DNA of 64,000 bases from assembly GCA_035530655.1 (NCBI GenBank), contig DATKUK010000017.1:1-64000 (forward strand). Reading direction: 5' to 3'. The DNA is from DATKUK01 sp035530655 (GTDB taxonomy: Bacteria > Planctomycetota > Phycisphaerae > UBA1845 > DATKUK01). The notes beneath the pieces were generated by a model that saw only the letters and a list, made by a program, of their open reading frames with translations, was not told where the DNA came from and did not search any database. Of this stretch, positions 33,512 to 42,514 are shown in pieces; positions within the stretch are counted from its first letter, which is position 1, and every line of letters starts with the position of its first letter. A program made the translations under genes and the position numbers.

Positions 33512-35929
33512 ATGTCTGGCCTGCTCTCCCATCGGATGCTCGTCGTTCTGCTGATCGGCGTGCTGGCAGCGGCCGGCGACGCGTACGCCCAGACCACCTG
33601 GTACGTGGACGAAGACGCCCCGAGCGATCCGAATGCTGGCGATCCGACGATCAGCGATCCCAATGAGGACGGCTCGGCCGACCATCCGTACGATGCCATC
33701 CAGGAGGGCATCGACCCCGCGGTCGACGGCGACACGGTGCTGGTGCTGGACGGCACGTACACCGGCGAGGGCAACCGCGACCTCGACTTTGGCGGTCGGC
33801 TGATCACCGTTCGGTCGGCCAACGGCGCCGCCAGTTGCGTCATCGACTGCCACGACGCGGGCCGTGGGTTTTATTTCCACAACGGCGAGACCGCCGCAGC
33901 GGTGGTGGAGGGATTCACGATCACCAACGGCCGCGCCAGCGGCGGCGGGATGCGCAACTATTACACCAGCCCCACGGTGACCCAGTGCACGTTTAGCGGG
34001 AACACAGCGGGCGGCGGCGGGATGCACAACTCCGCCAACAGCAGCCCGATGGTGACCCAATGCTCGTTCAGCGGGAACACGGCAGGCGAGCACGGCGGCG
34101 GGATGTACAACCTAAACAGCAGCCCGACGGTGACCGACTGCACGTTCAGCGGGAACGGGGCGGACTGGGACGGCGGCGGGATGCGCAACTCGAACAGCAG
34201 CCCGACGGTGACCGACTGCACGTTCAGCGCGAACACGGCGGACGACAGCGGCGGCGGGATGGGCAACTGGTACAGCAGCAGCCCGACGGTGACCCAGTGC
34301 ACGTTTAGCGCCAACACGGCGGACTACGGCGGCGGGATGTGGAACTATGAAAGCAGCCCCAAGGTGACCGACTGCACGTTCAGCAATAATTCGGCGGACT
34401 ACTGGAAGGGCGGCGGGATGTGCAACTGGTACAACAGCAGCCCGAAGGTGACCAACTGCACCTTCAGGGGCAACACGGCGGACTACGGCGGCGGGATGCA
34501 CAACTATGACAGCAGCAGCCCCACGGTGACCGACTGCACGTTCAGCGGCAATACGGCGCACCGCGGCGGCGGGATGTACAACTACTACAACAGCAGCCCT
34601 ACGGTGACCCAGTGCACGTTCAGCGGCAACACGGCGGGCGCCGGCGGCGGGATGTACAACTCCGCCAGCAGCCCGACGGTGACCGACTGCATCGTCACCA
34701 GCAACTCGGGCGCCGGTGGCGGCGGGATGTACAACTACAACAACAGCACCCCCACGGTGACCCAGTGCACGTTCAGCAACAATTCCGCGGACTCCTACGG
34801 CGGCGGGATGTACAACGATGAAAGCAGCCCCACGGTGACCCAGTGCACGTTCAGCGGGAACACGGCGTACTACTACGGCGGCGGGATGTACAACGACAGC
34901 AGCAGCCCCACGGTGGCCAACTGCATCCTCTGGAACGACACGGGGGGTGAGATCCGCGACGATTTCAGCACCCCCCTTGTCACCTACAGCGACGTGCAGG
35001 GCGGCTATGTAGGAACAGGCAACATCAATGCCGACCCGATGTTCGTAGATGCCGGCAGCGGCGACTACCACCTCTCGCCCGGCTCCCCGTGCGTCAACGC
35101 CGGGGATAACGCCGCGGCCGTGGTCTTTAGCGACACGACGACCGATGCCGGCACGCAGACGTCGGTGATCGTCGCGGACCCCGGCCGCTACGCGATCGAT
35201 GACGAGATTGAGTACGACGGCGACGGCGTACTGCGAACGGTGACGGGCGTGGATCCCAACAGCGGGCAGGTGAGCTTCGACGATCCTTTGGCGGCCCCGT
35301 CCGGGCCGAACGCGCCGATCGCCAACTACGGCTGGGGCGACATGGACGGCGACGACCGGATCCTCGGCTACACGGTGGACATGGGCGCCGACGAGTATGT
35401 GCCGGCCCAACTGTTGGCCACCGAACCGGCTGCCGACGGTTCACTGCCCAAGACGCAGAGCAATCTCATCCTCTGCGTCTTTGACCGTTCCATCACGCTG
35501 CCGGCGTCGGGCAATCCGCTGGTGGTCAAGGACATGACCAACGACTGCACGGACGTCAGCAACCTGTTCACGTACTCGATCGACGCGGACGATCCGAACG
35601 GCTGCACGCTGGAGGGCCGAGAGACGGATCCGAACGACCCGAATAACCACGACGTGCTACCCGATATGACCTGGTATCAGGTCGAGTCGGCGCCGGGCTG
35701 GACGGACGTGGTTCCGTTCCAGTTTGAGGTGTACACGCTAGTCGGCGACTGCGAAGGCGGCGGGCGCGTGAGCACGCTGGACTACGTCTGCGTCAAGGGC
35801 GCTCTGGGTGGGCGAGGGGACATGCGTGAAGACCTCGACGGCAATGGCCGCGTGACGACGGGCGACTACTTGGTCGTCAGGAATAACCTGGGCCCTCGGG
35901 CGCCGTCCAAGCCGGCGCTGTGTCCATGA
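33512..35929 (+). CDS. Secreted right-handed beta-helix protein with dockerin
   Basis: 805 residues. Signal peptide MSGLLSHRMLVVLLIGVLAA followed by AGDAYA. Residues ~140-475 hold thirteen repeats of the type SPTVTQCTFSGNTA then GGGMYN, the turns of a parallel beta-helix of the pmp/choice-of-anchor type. A middle domain (DPMFVDAGSGDYHLSPGSPC, then VDMGADEY) is typical of these proteins. The C-terminus has a type I dockerin: GDCEGGGRVSTLDYVCVKGA, then EDLDGNGRVTTGDYLVVRNN, two calcium-loop repeats. It is probably attached to a cohesin scaffold or acts as an adhesin outside the cell. GGAGGA lies eight bases before ATG 33512. Confidence 0.92.
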   Translation: MSGLLSHRMLVVLLIGVLAAAGDAYAQTTWYVDEDAPSDPNAGDPTISDPNEDGSADHPYDAIQEGIDPAVDGDTVLVLDGTYTGEGNRDLDFGGRLITVRSANGAASCVIDCHDAGRGFYFHNGETAAAVVEGFTITNGRASGGGMRNYYTSPTVTQCTFSGNTAGGGGMHNSANSSPMVTQCSFSGNTAGEHGGGMYNLNSSPTVTDCTFSGNGADWDGGGMRNSNSSPTVTDCTFSANTADDSGGGMGNWYSSSPTVTQCTFSANTADYGGGMWNYESSPKVTDCTFSNNSADYWKGGGMCNWYNSSPKVTNCTFRGNTADYGGGMHNYDSSSPTVTDCTFSGNTAHRGGGMYNYYNSSPTVTQCTFSGNTAGAGGGMYNSASSPTVTDCIVTSNSGAGGGGMYNYNNSTPTVTQCTFSNNSADSYGGGMYNDESSPTVTQCTFSGNTAYYYGGGMYNDSSSPTVANCILWNDTGGEIRDDFSTPLVTYSDVQGGYVGTGNINADPMFVDAGSGDYHLSPGSPCVNAGDNAAAVVFSDTTTDAGTQTSVIVADPGRYAIDDEIEYDGDGVLRTVTGVDPNSGQVSFDDPLAAPSGPNAPIANYGWGDMDGDDRILGYTVDMGADEYVPAQLLATEPAADGSLPKTQSNLILCVFDRSITLPASGNPLVVKDMTNDCTDVSNLFTYSIDADDPNGCTLEGRETDPNDPNNHDVLPDMTWYQVESAPGWTDVVPFQFEVYTLVGDCEGGGRVSTLDYVCVKGALGGRGDMREDLDGNGRVTTGDYLVVRNNLGPRAPSKPALCP
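33930..34920 (+). repeat. Thirteen in-frame tandem repeats of about 72-81 bp
   Basis: Each unit encodes SPTVTxCTFSxNTA followed by GGGMxN with small insertions, and the DNA pairs GGCGGCGGGATG and ACGGTGACC recur in each. Copies differ by point changes and short length steps, as expected for an old tandem array under selection for a beta-helix coil. Confidence 0.9.
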
Positions 35930-35956
35930 CGCTGTAGCGTGAACGTTGATTCTGAC

Positions 35957-35981
35957 AGGGCCGTCCACGACGGGCGGCCCT
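35957..35981 (+). terminator. Hairpin after the beta-helix gene
   Basis: AGGGCCGTCC (35957-35966) pairs with GGGCGGCCCT (35972-35981, one G-U) around ACGAC, 28 bases after the stop. No T run follows. Confidence 0.5.
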
Positions 35982-36225
35982 GCCTACGCGGTGCGACGGT
36001 CGAACGACCAACTCACTCTGACTCTCACATGCGGCCCTGGACCGCCCCCCGTCGTTTCGGGACTGCCGTGGCGCATATGCGCTTACCTCTTTGAATCGGG
36101 CGGCTGCGGCCAGCGCGGCTGGCCGGTCAGCCCGCCGGTCTGACCCCCAAAACCCGGATGCACTTCGTTTGGAGAATGCCCGCGTCTATGGGTGCCCGCT
36201 GTGACAAGAAATCCGCAGAATGCTG

Positions 36226-36254
36226 TTGACACCCACCCCGTCGAGCCCTAAACT
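36226..36254 (+). promoter_or_regulatory. Strong sigma70 promoter of the membrane-protein/regulator operon
   Basis: TTGACA (36226-36231, perfect), 17-base spacer, TAAACT (36249-36254). Confidence 0.65.
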
Positions 36255-36276
36255 GGTTTGTGGTACAAACTAGTTT
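36250..36276. promoter_or_regulatory. Putative operator: palindrome inside AAACTRGTTT direct repeats
   Basis: GTTTGT GGT ACAAAC (36256-36270) is a perfect inverted repeat directly behind the -10. It lies within two AAACT(G/A)GTTT copies (36250-36259 and 36267-36276) whose centres are 17 bases apart. Its place over the transcription start fits a repressor site, plausibly for the winged-helix protein encoded second in this operon. Confidence 0.55.
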
Positions 36277-36290
36277 GCAGAGGCAATGCC

Positions 36291-37040
36291 ATGTCGGCGG
36301 ACAGCTCGGTTTCTCAGGGGGAACTGCAGCGGCTGGAACGTCTCGGCAGGCTGGTGAACAGGTACGCTCAGAGCCGCTCGCTAAGCCTGCTCATCGTCCT
36401 GGCCATCCTACTGATTAACTTCGCACTGCTGCTGCAGATGGACAAGTTAATAGCCTGGAGAATCGATCGGTTTCTGACCGACGACGAAATCCAACCCAGC
36501 GAGGTCGCGCTCCGTCTGGGGCTGGAGACTCGGTGGGTCATCGCCATCGTGCTGCTCCAAGTCGTGTTCAGCATCGGATCGCTGTGGCTGGCATTCAAGC
36601 TGGCGAAGCGATACGGCATGAGCTTCTATCGCGCGGATGGCGCGATTGAACTGCCCCGCGGACGGACCCCGCCGATCGCGTGGATCGTGTTCTTCAGCGT
36701 GCACATTGTTCCGGCAGCCTTGACCGAGGCGGAATATCTTTCCAACCGCTGGGGGCTGGCCCTGATCCTGAGCGTGGCCGGCGCCTTCTTCATCTACCTC
36801 CGAAACAAGGAGAGGGCCGTACCCCCCTGCCTGGTTCTCGGCGGCCTGCTGCTGCTCGAGGCCGTCGCCGTCGCTTCGGGCATCCCGACGCCTTTCTGTG
36901 GCAGGAGTTGGGATTATTCCTTCGCTGCCGCTTACGTGATCCTCTTTGCATCGGCCGGCGCGGTGACCGCGGTTGTCGTCCACATCTACAACCGCTGGAT
37001 CTGGAGGCGGATCGGGCAGGAGCGCCCGTTTGATGAGTGA
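36291..37040 (+). CDS. Six-span membrane protein of unknown function
   Basis: 249 residues with about six membrane segments, for example SLLIVLAILLINFALLLQM, VIAIVLLQVVFSIGSLWLAF, WIVFFSVHIVPAALTEAEYL and FAAAYVILFASAGAVTAVVV. The N-terminal ~35 residues are cytoplasmic-looking. No family was recognised. It is the first gene of a two-gene unit; the regulator starts inside its last codons (8-base overlap). Such pairs of a membrane protein with an HTH_34-type regulator occur in several bacteria, where the regulator is often thought to control the pair. Ribosome site GCAGAGG precedes the ATG at 36291. Confidence 0.8.
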   Translation: MSADSSVSQGELQRLERLGRLVNRYAQSRSLSLLIVLAILLINFALLLQMDKLIAWRIDRFLTDDEIQPSEVALRLGLETRWVIAIVLLQVVFSIGSLWLAFKLAKRYGMSFYRADGAIELPRGRTPPIAWIVFFSVHIVPAALTEAEYLSNRWGLALILSVAGAFFIYLRNKERAVPPCLVLGGLLLLEAVAVASGIPTPFCGRSWDYSFAAAYVILFASAGAVTAVVVHIYNRWIWRRIGQERPFDE

Positions 37041-37335
37041 GCCGAATGCAAAGCACATGAACGGCCTCAACCGCGTGGTCCACGAACCCGCGCGCCTGGC
37101 CATCCTGAAGATCCTGAGCGCCGCCGAGGAGGCGGACTTCACCTTCTTGCTGACCGTCCTGGGCCTGACGAAAGGAAACCTCGCCACGCACGTGAACAGC
37201 CTGGAGGCGGCCGGCTACATCGATATCTCGAAGGAGTTCGTCGGCAAGATGCCGCATACCACGTACAGGATCACGAAGCTCGGCCGATGCGAGTTCGAAA
37301 AGCACTGGAAGCATCTGATGAGATTCGCGCCATAG
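37033..37335 (+). CDS. Winged-helix transcriptional regulator (HTH_34 type)
   Basis: 100 residues. HEPARLAILKILSAAEEADF, then LTKGNLATHVNSLEAAGYID and KMPHTTYRITKLGRCEFEKH make a compact winged-helix domain of the HTH_34 (ArsR/MarR-like) kind with a recognition helix at LTKGNLATHVNSLE and a wing at VGKMPHTTYRIT. No ligand domain or metal-binding cysteines are visible. The gene overlaps the membrane-protein gene by eight bases, so it is co-transcribed and may repress its own promoter at 36250-36276. Confidence 0.9.
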   Translation: MSEPNAKHMNGLNRVVHEPARLAILKILSAAEEADFTFLLTVLGLTKGNLATHVNSLEAAGYIDISKEFVGKMPHTTYRITKLGRCEFEKHWKHLMRFAP

Positions 37336-37436
37336 GTTCAATGCGCCGGGCGAGAATAGCCCGGGCATGGTCCACGCTGTTGCGGAACACCCCGCTGCTG
37401 ACGGGAGGGTGGCGCGGAAAAGCAGAGGTCGGCAAA

Positions 37437-39287
37437 CTACGTGCTGGCTCGCCGTGCGAATTCCGCGTGGTAGGCGTTAAACAGTCCGTGGCGGGTGATC
37501 AAACCGACGATCCGCTCGTCCACGCGGCCGGCCGCCAAGGGCAGCGCGTCGGCATCGCAGCGGGCGAACTTGTCCAGCACGACGTCCAGCGTCTCGTGCG
37601 GGTATATCACCGGCGCTTCCTTGCGGACGAGTTCCTCGACCAGCAGCAGCGGCACCGCTTCGGGCTGAAGCAGGGCCACTCGAACCTCGTCGGCCAGCAC
37701 CATCCCCTGATACTGCTGGTGCTCGTCGGCGACGACGAAGTCGATCACGTCGGACTCCTGTGCGATGTCGAGCAGGTCCTGAAGCGGCTGCTCCGGCGAC
37801 ACGAAGACAGGCTTCTGCCGGGGCAGATCGGCGGCGGTCATGCTCCGCAGGATGCTCATGTCCACACCCTTGCTCAACCGAATGCCTCGGCGGCGGAGCT
37901 TGAGCGTGTAGATGCTGTCACGAGCCAGAAGCTGCGCCCCCGCCGTCGCCAGAATGGCGGCGAACATCACCGGCAGGATCACGCGGTAGTCTCGCGTCAG
38001 CTCGAACAGGATGACGATGCCCGTCAACGGCGCGTGCGTGGTGGCCGCCACCACCGCAGCCATGCCCACCAGTGCGTAGGCGCCGACGTAGAGACCGGGG
38101 TTGGCGCCTTCCAGCCCAAGAAGCCCCAGCCGATTCAGCAGGAGCCCGAAGGCCCCGCCCACCGTCGCCCCCATAAACAGTGATGGCGCAAACACCCCCC
38201 CGCTGCCGCCCGAGCCCAGCGTCAGACAGGTGGCGACCAGTTTCAGCGCACCCAAACCCAAAAGCAGCCCAATGCTGAAATGTGCGACGTACTCCGGGTC
38301 GATCGCCTGAGTGATCAGTGGATATCCGTTGCCGTAGAAGGACGGCATCGACCTCTCCCCGCCCCACCACACTGCCACCACCCCGATGAGCCCCAGGCCT
38401 GCCGCCCCAAGCACCGGTTTGGCCCAGGCCGGCATCGCAAACCAGTCAAACAGATCCTCCGTCCCGTAAAGAGCCTTGATGAACGCCACCGCGACCAAGG
38501 CACATATCCCACCCAACACCGCGTAATAAGGCAGCTCGGTCCACACGAACTGGTACTTCGCCTGATCGTCCACCGAGATATAGAAGATGGCCCCGCCGAG
38601 GTTCGCCCGCTCAGGAATCAAGGCCCGCGCCACCGAGTTGCTCAGCACCGACGCCAGCACTACCGGCGAAAACGCCCGGAACGACAGCTCACCAAGAAAA
38701 ATCTCCAGAGCGAATAAAACCCCCGCGATCGGCGCGTCAAAAATCGCACTGATCCCTGCCCCCGCGCCGCACGCCACCAAGAGCGTCAACTGCCGCGGCG
38801 TGAGCTTGAACAACTGACCAAACGTGCTGCCCAGCGCCGAGCCGATCTGGATAATCGGTCCCTCCGTACCGGCCGACCCGCCCGACCCGATCGTCAGCGC
38901 GCTGGCGAGCGCCTTGGCGGCCGCCACCCGAGGCCGGATCCGCCCGCCCTGCCGATAGATGGCGTCCATCACTTCCGGCACGCCATGCCCCTTGGCTTCC
39001 GACGCAAACCACTGCGTCAGCAAGCCCACCAGCAGCGCCCCGGCCGCCGGCAGGACGACCAGCATGACCAGATACCCATGGTACAGGCCGTGCTCGGGTC
39101 CGTAGCACAGTCGTGTGACCCACTTGATCAGTTCGTAAAAGCCTACAGCGCCCAGCCCGGTAGTGGCCCCGATCGCTACCGCCAGCACCACCAGAAACCA
39201 GTCCTCGGGAAACCCCAAAGACCGGAACACGTGCACGATACGCACACCCAACGGCAGCCTGCTGGATTTATCCGTCTCTGAAGGCAT
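37437..39287 (-). CDS. CLC-family chloride protein with CBS pair
   Basis: 616 residues. The CLC core includes KGHGVPEVMDAIYRQGGRIR (selectivity region), GSGGSAGTEGPIIQIGSALG with the gating Glu in GTEGP, and FDAPIAGVLFALEIFLGEL. In the last, the position of the proton glutamate of E. coli ClcA (second Glu of FIIEEM) is Ile, so it may be a channel rather than a proton-coupled exchanger. The C-terminal ~140 residues hold two CBS domains (VSPEQPLQDLLDIAQESDVI, VLDKFARCDADALPLA) that usually sense nucleotides. Start ATG at 39287. Confidence 0.92.
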   Translation of the reverse strand: MPSETDKSSRLPLGVRIVHVFRSLGFPEDWFLVVLAVAIGATTGLGAVGFYELIKWVTRLCYGPEHGLYHGYLVMLVVLPAAGALLVGLLTQWFASEAKGHGVPEVMDAIYRQGGRIRPRVAAAKALASALTIGSGGSAGTEGPIIQIGSALGSTFGQLFKLTPRQLTLLVACGAGAGISAIFDAPIAGVLFALEIFLGELSFRAFSPVVLASVLSNSVARALIPERANLGGAIFYISVDDQAKYQFVWTELPYYAVLGGICALVAVAFIKALYGTEDLFDWFAMPAWAKPVLGAAGLGLIGVVAVWWGGERSMPSFYGNGYPLITQAIDPEYVAHFSIGLLLGLGALKLVATCLTLGSGGSGGVFAPSLFMGATVGGAFGLLLNRLGLLGLEGANPGLYVGAYALVGMAAVVAATTHAPLTGIVILFELTRDYRVILPVMFAAILATAGAQLLARDSIYTLKLRRRGIRLSKGVDMSILRSMTAADLPRQKPVFVSPEQPLQDLLDIAQESDVIDFVVADEHQQYQGMVLADEVRVALLQPEAVPLLLVEELVRKEAPVIYPHETLDVVLDKFARCDADALPLAAGRVDERIVGLITRHGLFNAYHAEFARRAST

Positions 39288-39308
39288 CAGCTCACCGACA
39301 CAGTCGCC

Positions 39309-39337
39309 TTACACCTCTGCGTTCGGCCGGCTATCAT
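39309..39337 (+). promoter_or_regulatory. Promoter for the dehydrogenase at 39448
   Basis: TTACAC (39309-39314), 17-base spacer, TATCAT (39332-39337). It lies in the divergent space between the CLC gene and the dehydrogenase. Confidence 0.4.
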
Positions 39338-39447
39338 GGCGCCGAACCTTCCGCCAGACAAGTCGTTAGCTCGATCCGACAAGCCCGTCGTCCGCTCAAA
39401 CCCTCGGTCGGCCGACAGGGTCGCCTGGCACGCCTGACCGCATTACC

Positions 39448-40731
39448 ATGGGAAAGAAGCCACACGAGGAGCCCGCATCGGTGAAAGCGTTGCTGTTTGA
39501 CCCGAAGCCATATCATTGGCTTGCCGGCAAGACGCTCGGTCGGCTGCGACCGGGCATGTTCGCTGCCCGCCTGTCGGGGCTGCGGATGGTCGATATTCCG
39601 CCGCCCGAGTTACCCGGTCCCAAGTGGGTCCGCCTGCGCACGGTGATGGGCGGCGTCTGCGGTACCGATATCGCGCTGGTACGGCACCGTCAGCATCCCG
39701 GCTCCATGTTGCGCGCCTTCGTGCAGTTTCCCGTGGTGCTCGGCCACGAAAACGTCGCTGTGATCGACGAGGTCGGGCCCGTTGCCCGCCAGCTGGGATG
39801 GCAGGTGGGTCAGCGCGTCTGCGTCGAGCCGATGCTCTCGTGCCACGTGCGAGGCGTCGATCCGCCGTGCCTCGCCTGCGCCGAAGGGCGTTTCAGCATC
39901 TGCCAACGCCTCGATGAACCCCCTCTGCCGCCCGGCATGATGATCGGATACAACCACTTCACCGGCGGCAGTTGGGGAGAATACTTCGTCGCGCACCACT
40001 GGCAGTTGCACCGCGTACCCGACGCACTGCCCAACGACGTGGCGATCCTGACTGATCCTTTGGCGTGTGCCGTGCACGCCGTCCTCCGCCGCATGCCCCA
40101 GTCGGGCGAAACGGCACTCGTCCTCGGCGGGGGTATTGTGGGCCTCGGTGTGGTCGCAGCCATCCGCGCGTTGGCCCAGCGGGCACGCATCGTCTGCGTG
40201 GTTCGCCATCCGCACCAGGTCGAACAGGTTCGCCAGTATGGCGCGGACGCCGCCGTGGCGTGGCGCCGGCGTGAAGGCCTTGGCGCTCGCTACCGCGCTC
40301 TCGCCGAGGTCGCAGGTGCCCGCATTGTGCCGGGCGCATACGGCAACCAGGCTGTCCTCGGTGGGTTCGACCTCGTGTACGACTGCGTCGGCACCGGCCA
40401 GAGCCTAACCGATGCGATGAAATGGGCCCGCTCGGGCGGCACCGTGCTACAGGTCGGCACGCCCGGCATATCGTTTGTGGAGGTTACCCCCCTGTGGATG
40501 AGCGAACTGACGGTCCACGGTTGCTACGGCCGCCAGATCGAAACCTTCGAGAATCGCAAGATGCACACCTATCAGGTCGTTTTTGAGCTGGTCCAATCGT
40601 GTCGGCTCCGCCCCGGGGGCCTGCTAACGCACGTATTCGCCCTTCAGGAGTACCGCCAAGCCTTGGCGGCCCTGGCCGACCGTCGCAGTTCGAAGCTTGT
40701 CAAAGCGGCGTTCGTGATGTCCGCACGCTGA
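39448..40731 (+). CDS. Zinc-dependent MDR dehydrogenase
   Basis: 427 residues. GGVCGTDIALVRHRQHPG supplies the catalytic-zinc Cys, VVLGHENVAVID the His-Glu, and CHVRGVDPPCLACAEGRFSI then C are the four structural-zinc cysteines. The Rossmann NAD(P) site is TALVLGGGIVGLGVVAAIRA. This places it in the alcohol/polyol dehydrogenase superfamily; a sugar- or polyol-like substrate is likely. Longer N-terminus than usual (about 50 residues before GVCGTD). ATG 39448 is annotated. Confidence 0.9.
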   Translation: MGKKPHEEPASVKALLFDPKPYHWLAGKTLGRLRPGMFAARLSGLRMVDIPPPELPGPKWVRLRTVMGGVCGTDIALVRHRQHPGSMLRAFVQFPVVLGHENVAVIDEVGPVARQLGWQVGQRVCVEPMLSCHVRGVDPPCLACAEGRFSICQRLDEPPLPPGMMIGYNHFTGGSWGEYFVAHHWQLHRVPDALPNDVAILTDPLACAVHAVLRRMPQSGETALVLGGGIVGLGVVAAIRALAQRARIVCVVRHPHQVEQVRQYGADAAVAWRRREGLGARYRALAEVAGARIVPGAYGNQAVLGGFDLVYDCVGTGQSLTDAMKWARSGGTVLQVGTPGISFVEVTPLWMSELTVHGCYGRQIETFENRKMHTYQVVFELVQSCRLRPGGLLTHVFALQEYRQALAALADRRSSKLVKAAFVMSAR

Positions 40732-40733
40732 CT

Positions 40734-41777
40734 TCACTTTTGGCGGAACATCTCGACGATTTGCAGATTCGCTGCCAGTTCGCTCCCGGCAAAGGCGGCC
40801 GCCACATGCCCACGAAAAGGAATCGACTCGATCGTCATTTCCGTCTGCCCGAAGCCCGGCGACGCGGAAGCCACCTGGCCAAGCACTCCCTTGCAGCGGT
40901 CGAGCTGCCGCGACCCCTGCCACATCAGGACCGGCTCGGAGGCAGGCAGAAGCTCGAAGGTGTCACGAATCTGGAGAGGTCCGATCGCGCGAGTTGCTTC
41001 GGGCCGCAGGTTCTGCCGGTAGAGGCCCGGATGCTTCAACGGATCCAGCAGAACGACGAGCGCCTTGCCGGGCATGGTCTGGCCCTGCAACTGCCGCAGT
41101 GCGTCCCACTGCTCGGAGAATGCCGTCGGGCTATATTCCTCGCTCACGCCCAGTCGCCTTAGCATCATCCGTGCCTGGTTGCGGAACTGCCCGTGCGCCT
41201 CAATCGCCGGATCGCGAGCGCTGATCAGCAGGGCATACACCCCTATCCGCCCCGGGCCGGCGCCCCTGCCCGACGACCGCTGCGATTCGATCACCAGCAC
41301 TCGCTCGTCCAGTACCCCTGCCACCTTCACCGGCAGGCCCGGTGGAACGCCTCCCCCTTCCAGCAGGTAGTCGAGCGCCGTCGCGGCATCGAGTCCAGCC
41401 AGGCGCGCTTCAGCCTGCGCGCGGGCCCGCTGCGACACGCTGCTTGGCAGGTTCGACCTTTCCCCCCGCGGTCCGTAAACCAGAAAGACCACCAACACAG
41501 CGATCACCGCAACGGCTGCGCCGCTCCACAGGAACCACCGCCGACCACCTCGCGCCGGTCTATACTCCACATGGGTTGGGACGATGATCTGGGGAACGCG
41601 TTGCCCCAGCGGCGCGGGCGACTCGGTCGGCGCGGGCGTCGCATCGTGATCTGCCCGGTCGACGGGCCAAACCAGCAAGTCTGCCCCGCACTGTGGGCAT
41701 GGACGCGTCGCACCTTTCAGGTCATCTGCGAACGTCAACTCTCGCCCGCATACAGGACATGCGAATCGAATACTCAT
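40734..41777 (-). CDS. Zinc-ribbon membrane protein of unknown function
   Basis: 347 residues. The N-terminus is a zinc ribbon (CPVCGRELTFADDLKGATRP, CPQC), then a Pro-rich linker, one membrane helix (SGAAVAVIAVLVVFLVYG, near residue 95) and a large outside domain without a recognised family (RIGVYALLISARDPAIEAHG, LPASEPVLMWQGSRQLDRC). The ribbon-linker-helix layout is frequent in Planctomycetes. The ATG at 41777 is preceded by AGGGACG. Function unknown; terminates three bases before the convergent dehydrogenase stop. Confidence 0.8.
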   Translation of the reverse strand: MSIRFACPVCGRELTFADDLKGATRPCPQCGADLLVWPVDRADHDATPAPTESPAPLGQRVPQIIVPTHVEYRPARGGRRWFLWSGAAVAVIAVLVVFLVYGPRGERSNLPSSVSQRARAQAEARLAGLDAATALDYLLEGGGVPPGLPVKVAGVLDERVLVIESQRSSGRGAGPGRIGVYALLISARDPAIEAHGQFRNQARMMLRRLGVSEEYSPTAFSEQWDALRQLQGQTMPGKALVVLLDPLKHPGLYRQNLRPEATRAIGPLQIRDTFELLPASEPVLMWQGSRQLDRCKGVLGQVASASPGFGQTEMTIESIPFRGHVAAAFAGSELAANLQIVEMFRQK

Positions 41778-41835
41778 GACGCGTCCCTGGCACCACGGAC
41801 CGCTTGCCATTCTAACGGCATTCGCATGCGCTCCG

Positions 41836-41874
41836 CAAAAAAACAAGGACGGCTTGCCGATTGGCAAACCGTCC
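41836..41874 (-). terminator. Rho-independent terminator of the basic protein gene
   Basis: GGACGGCTTGCC (41847-41858) pairs with GGCAAACCGTCC (41863-41874) with one mismatch; on the minus strand a run TTGTTTTTTTGC follows. It lies about 58 bases behind the stop at 41933. Confidence 0.85.
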
Positions 41875-41932
41875 TGCAACAACCTACGTCGCCCGTTAAG
41901 TAGTTCGTACTACCGTTGATAAACGGCAGTCA

Positions 41933-42514
41933 CTACCAGTTTGGCCGAAATACCTTGCGTCCTGACTGCGGAACGGCAGCGACGATCCACGATCCGCTCT
42001 TGCCGGGCACCACAGCCTTGACCACCTTGCCGTAACGCGACTGGAGCACGCGCAGCGCGCCCGTCGCCGAGCTGACCTTCTTGCCCGCACCGGCCACGCC
42101 GTTCACCTGATGATTCGTCACCTGGTAGACGTTGGCCCCGCGACCTACCCAACCAGCCATGCGACTCACCGCGGTCGGGCTCGGCTGAGACCCACGGCCC
42201 GTGCCCTGGACCTGGTTCAGCAGGACCCGATACGAGTTGATCTTGCTGGTCAACTGACTTCGCACCGACGTGTAGTTGCCCCGGGCCGCTACAGGTCGGC
42301 TCCCACCGGTTGTACTGCCGCGAACAGAAACCGTCTTCTTGCCGGCGACGCTGGTCCGGCCGCGAACAGAACATACCCGGCTCCGCCCGGTGGATTTGCC
42401 CGCGCTGCCGACCGTTCGACGACGGGGCACGGCCCGGCTCGCGCTGCTACGACGACTCGATACGCTCTTACCACTGGAACTTCTCTTGGTTGTACTGCTT
42501 ACTTTTCTTGCCAT
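41933..42514 (-). CDS. Basic Ser/Arg/Lys-rich protein of unknown function
   Basis: 193 residues. The first ~80 residues are very rich in Ser, Arg, Lys and Gly (MARKVSSTTKRSSSGKSVSS; SRRSSASRAVPRRRTVG), low in complexity and strongly positive, like nucleic-acid-binding tails. The remainder (SKINSYRVLLNQVQGTGRG, AVSRMAGWVGRGANVYQVTN, GKKVSSATGALRVLQSRYGK) looks foldable. It could be a chromatin- or RNA-binding protein. The ribosome site GGGGAG lies within GGGGAGATCCCC, which can form a small hairpin just before the ATG. It has a strong terminator. Confidence 0.75.
   Translation of the reverse strand: MARKVSSTTKRSSSGKSVSSRRSSASRAVPRRRTVGSAGKSTGRSRVCSVRGRTSVAGKKTVSVRGSTTGGSRPVAARGNYTSVRSQLTSKINSYRVLLNQVQGTGRGSQPSPTAVSRMAGWVGRGANVYQVTNHQVNGVAGAGKKVSSATGALRVLQSRYGKVVKAVVPGKSGSWIVAAVPQSGRKVFRPNW

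Noticed and set aside
33930..34920. Regular repeats considered as CRISPR
   Set aside because: Repeats are in frame, 72-81 bp, degenerate and coding; there are no unique spacers.
34112..35410. 432-codon minus-strand frame with repeated VVHPAA text
   Set aside because: Mirror of the beta-helix repeats; the plus-strand protein has a signal peptide and dockerin.
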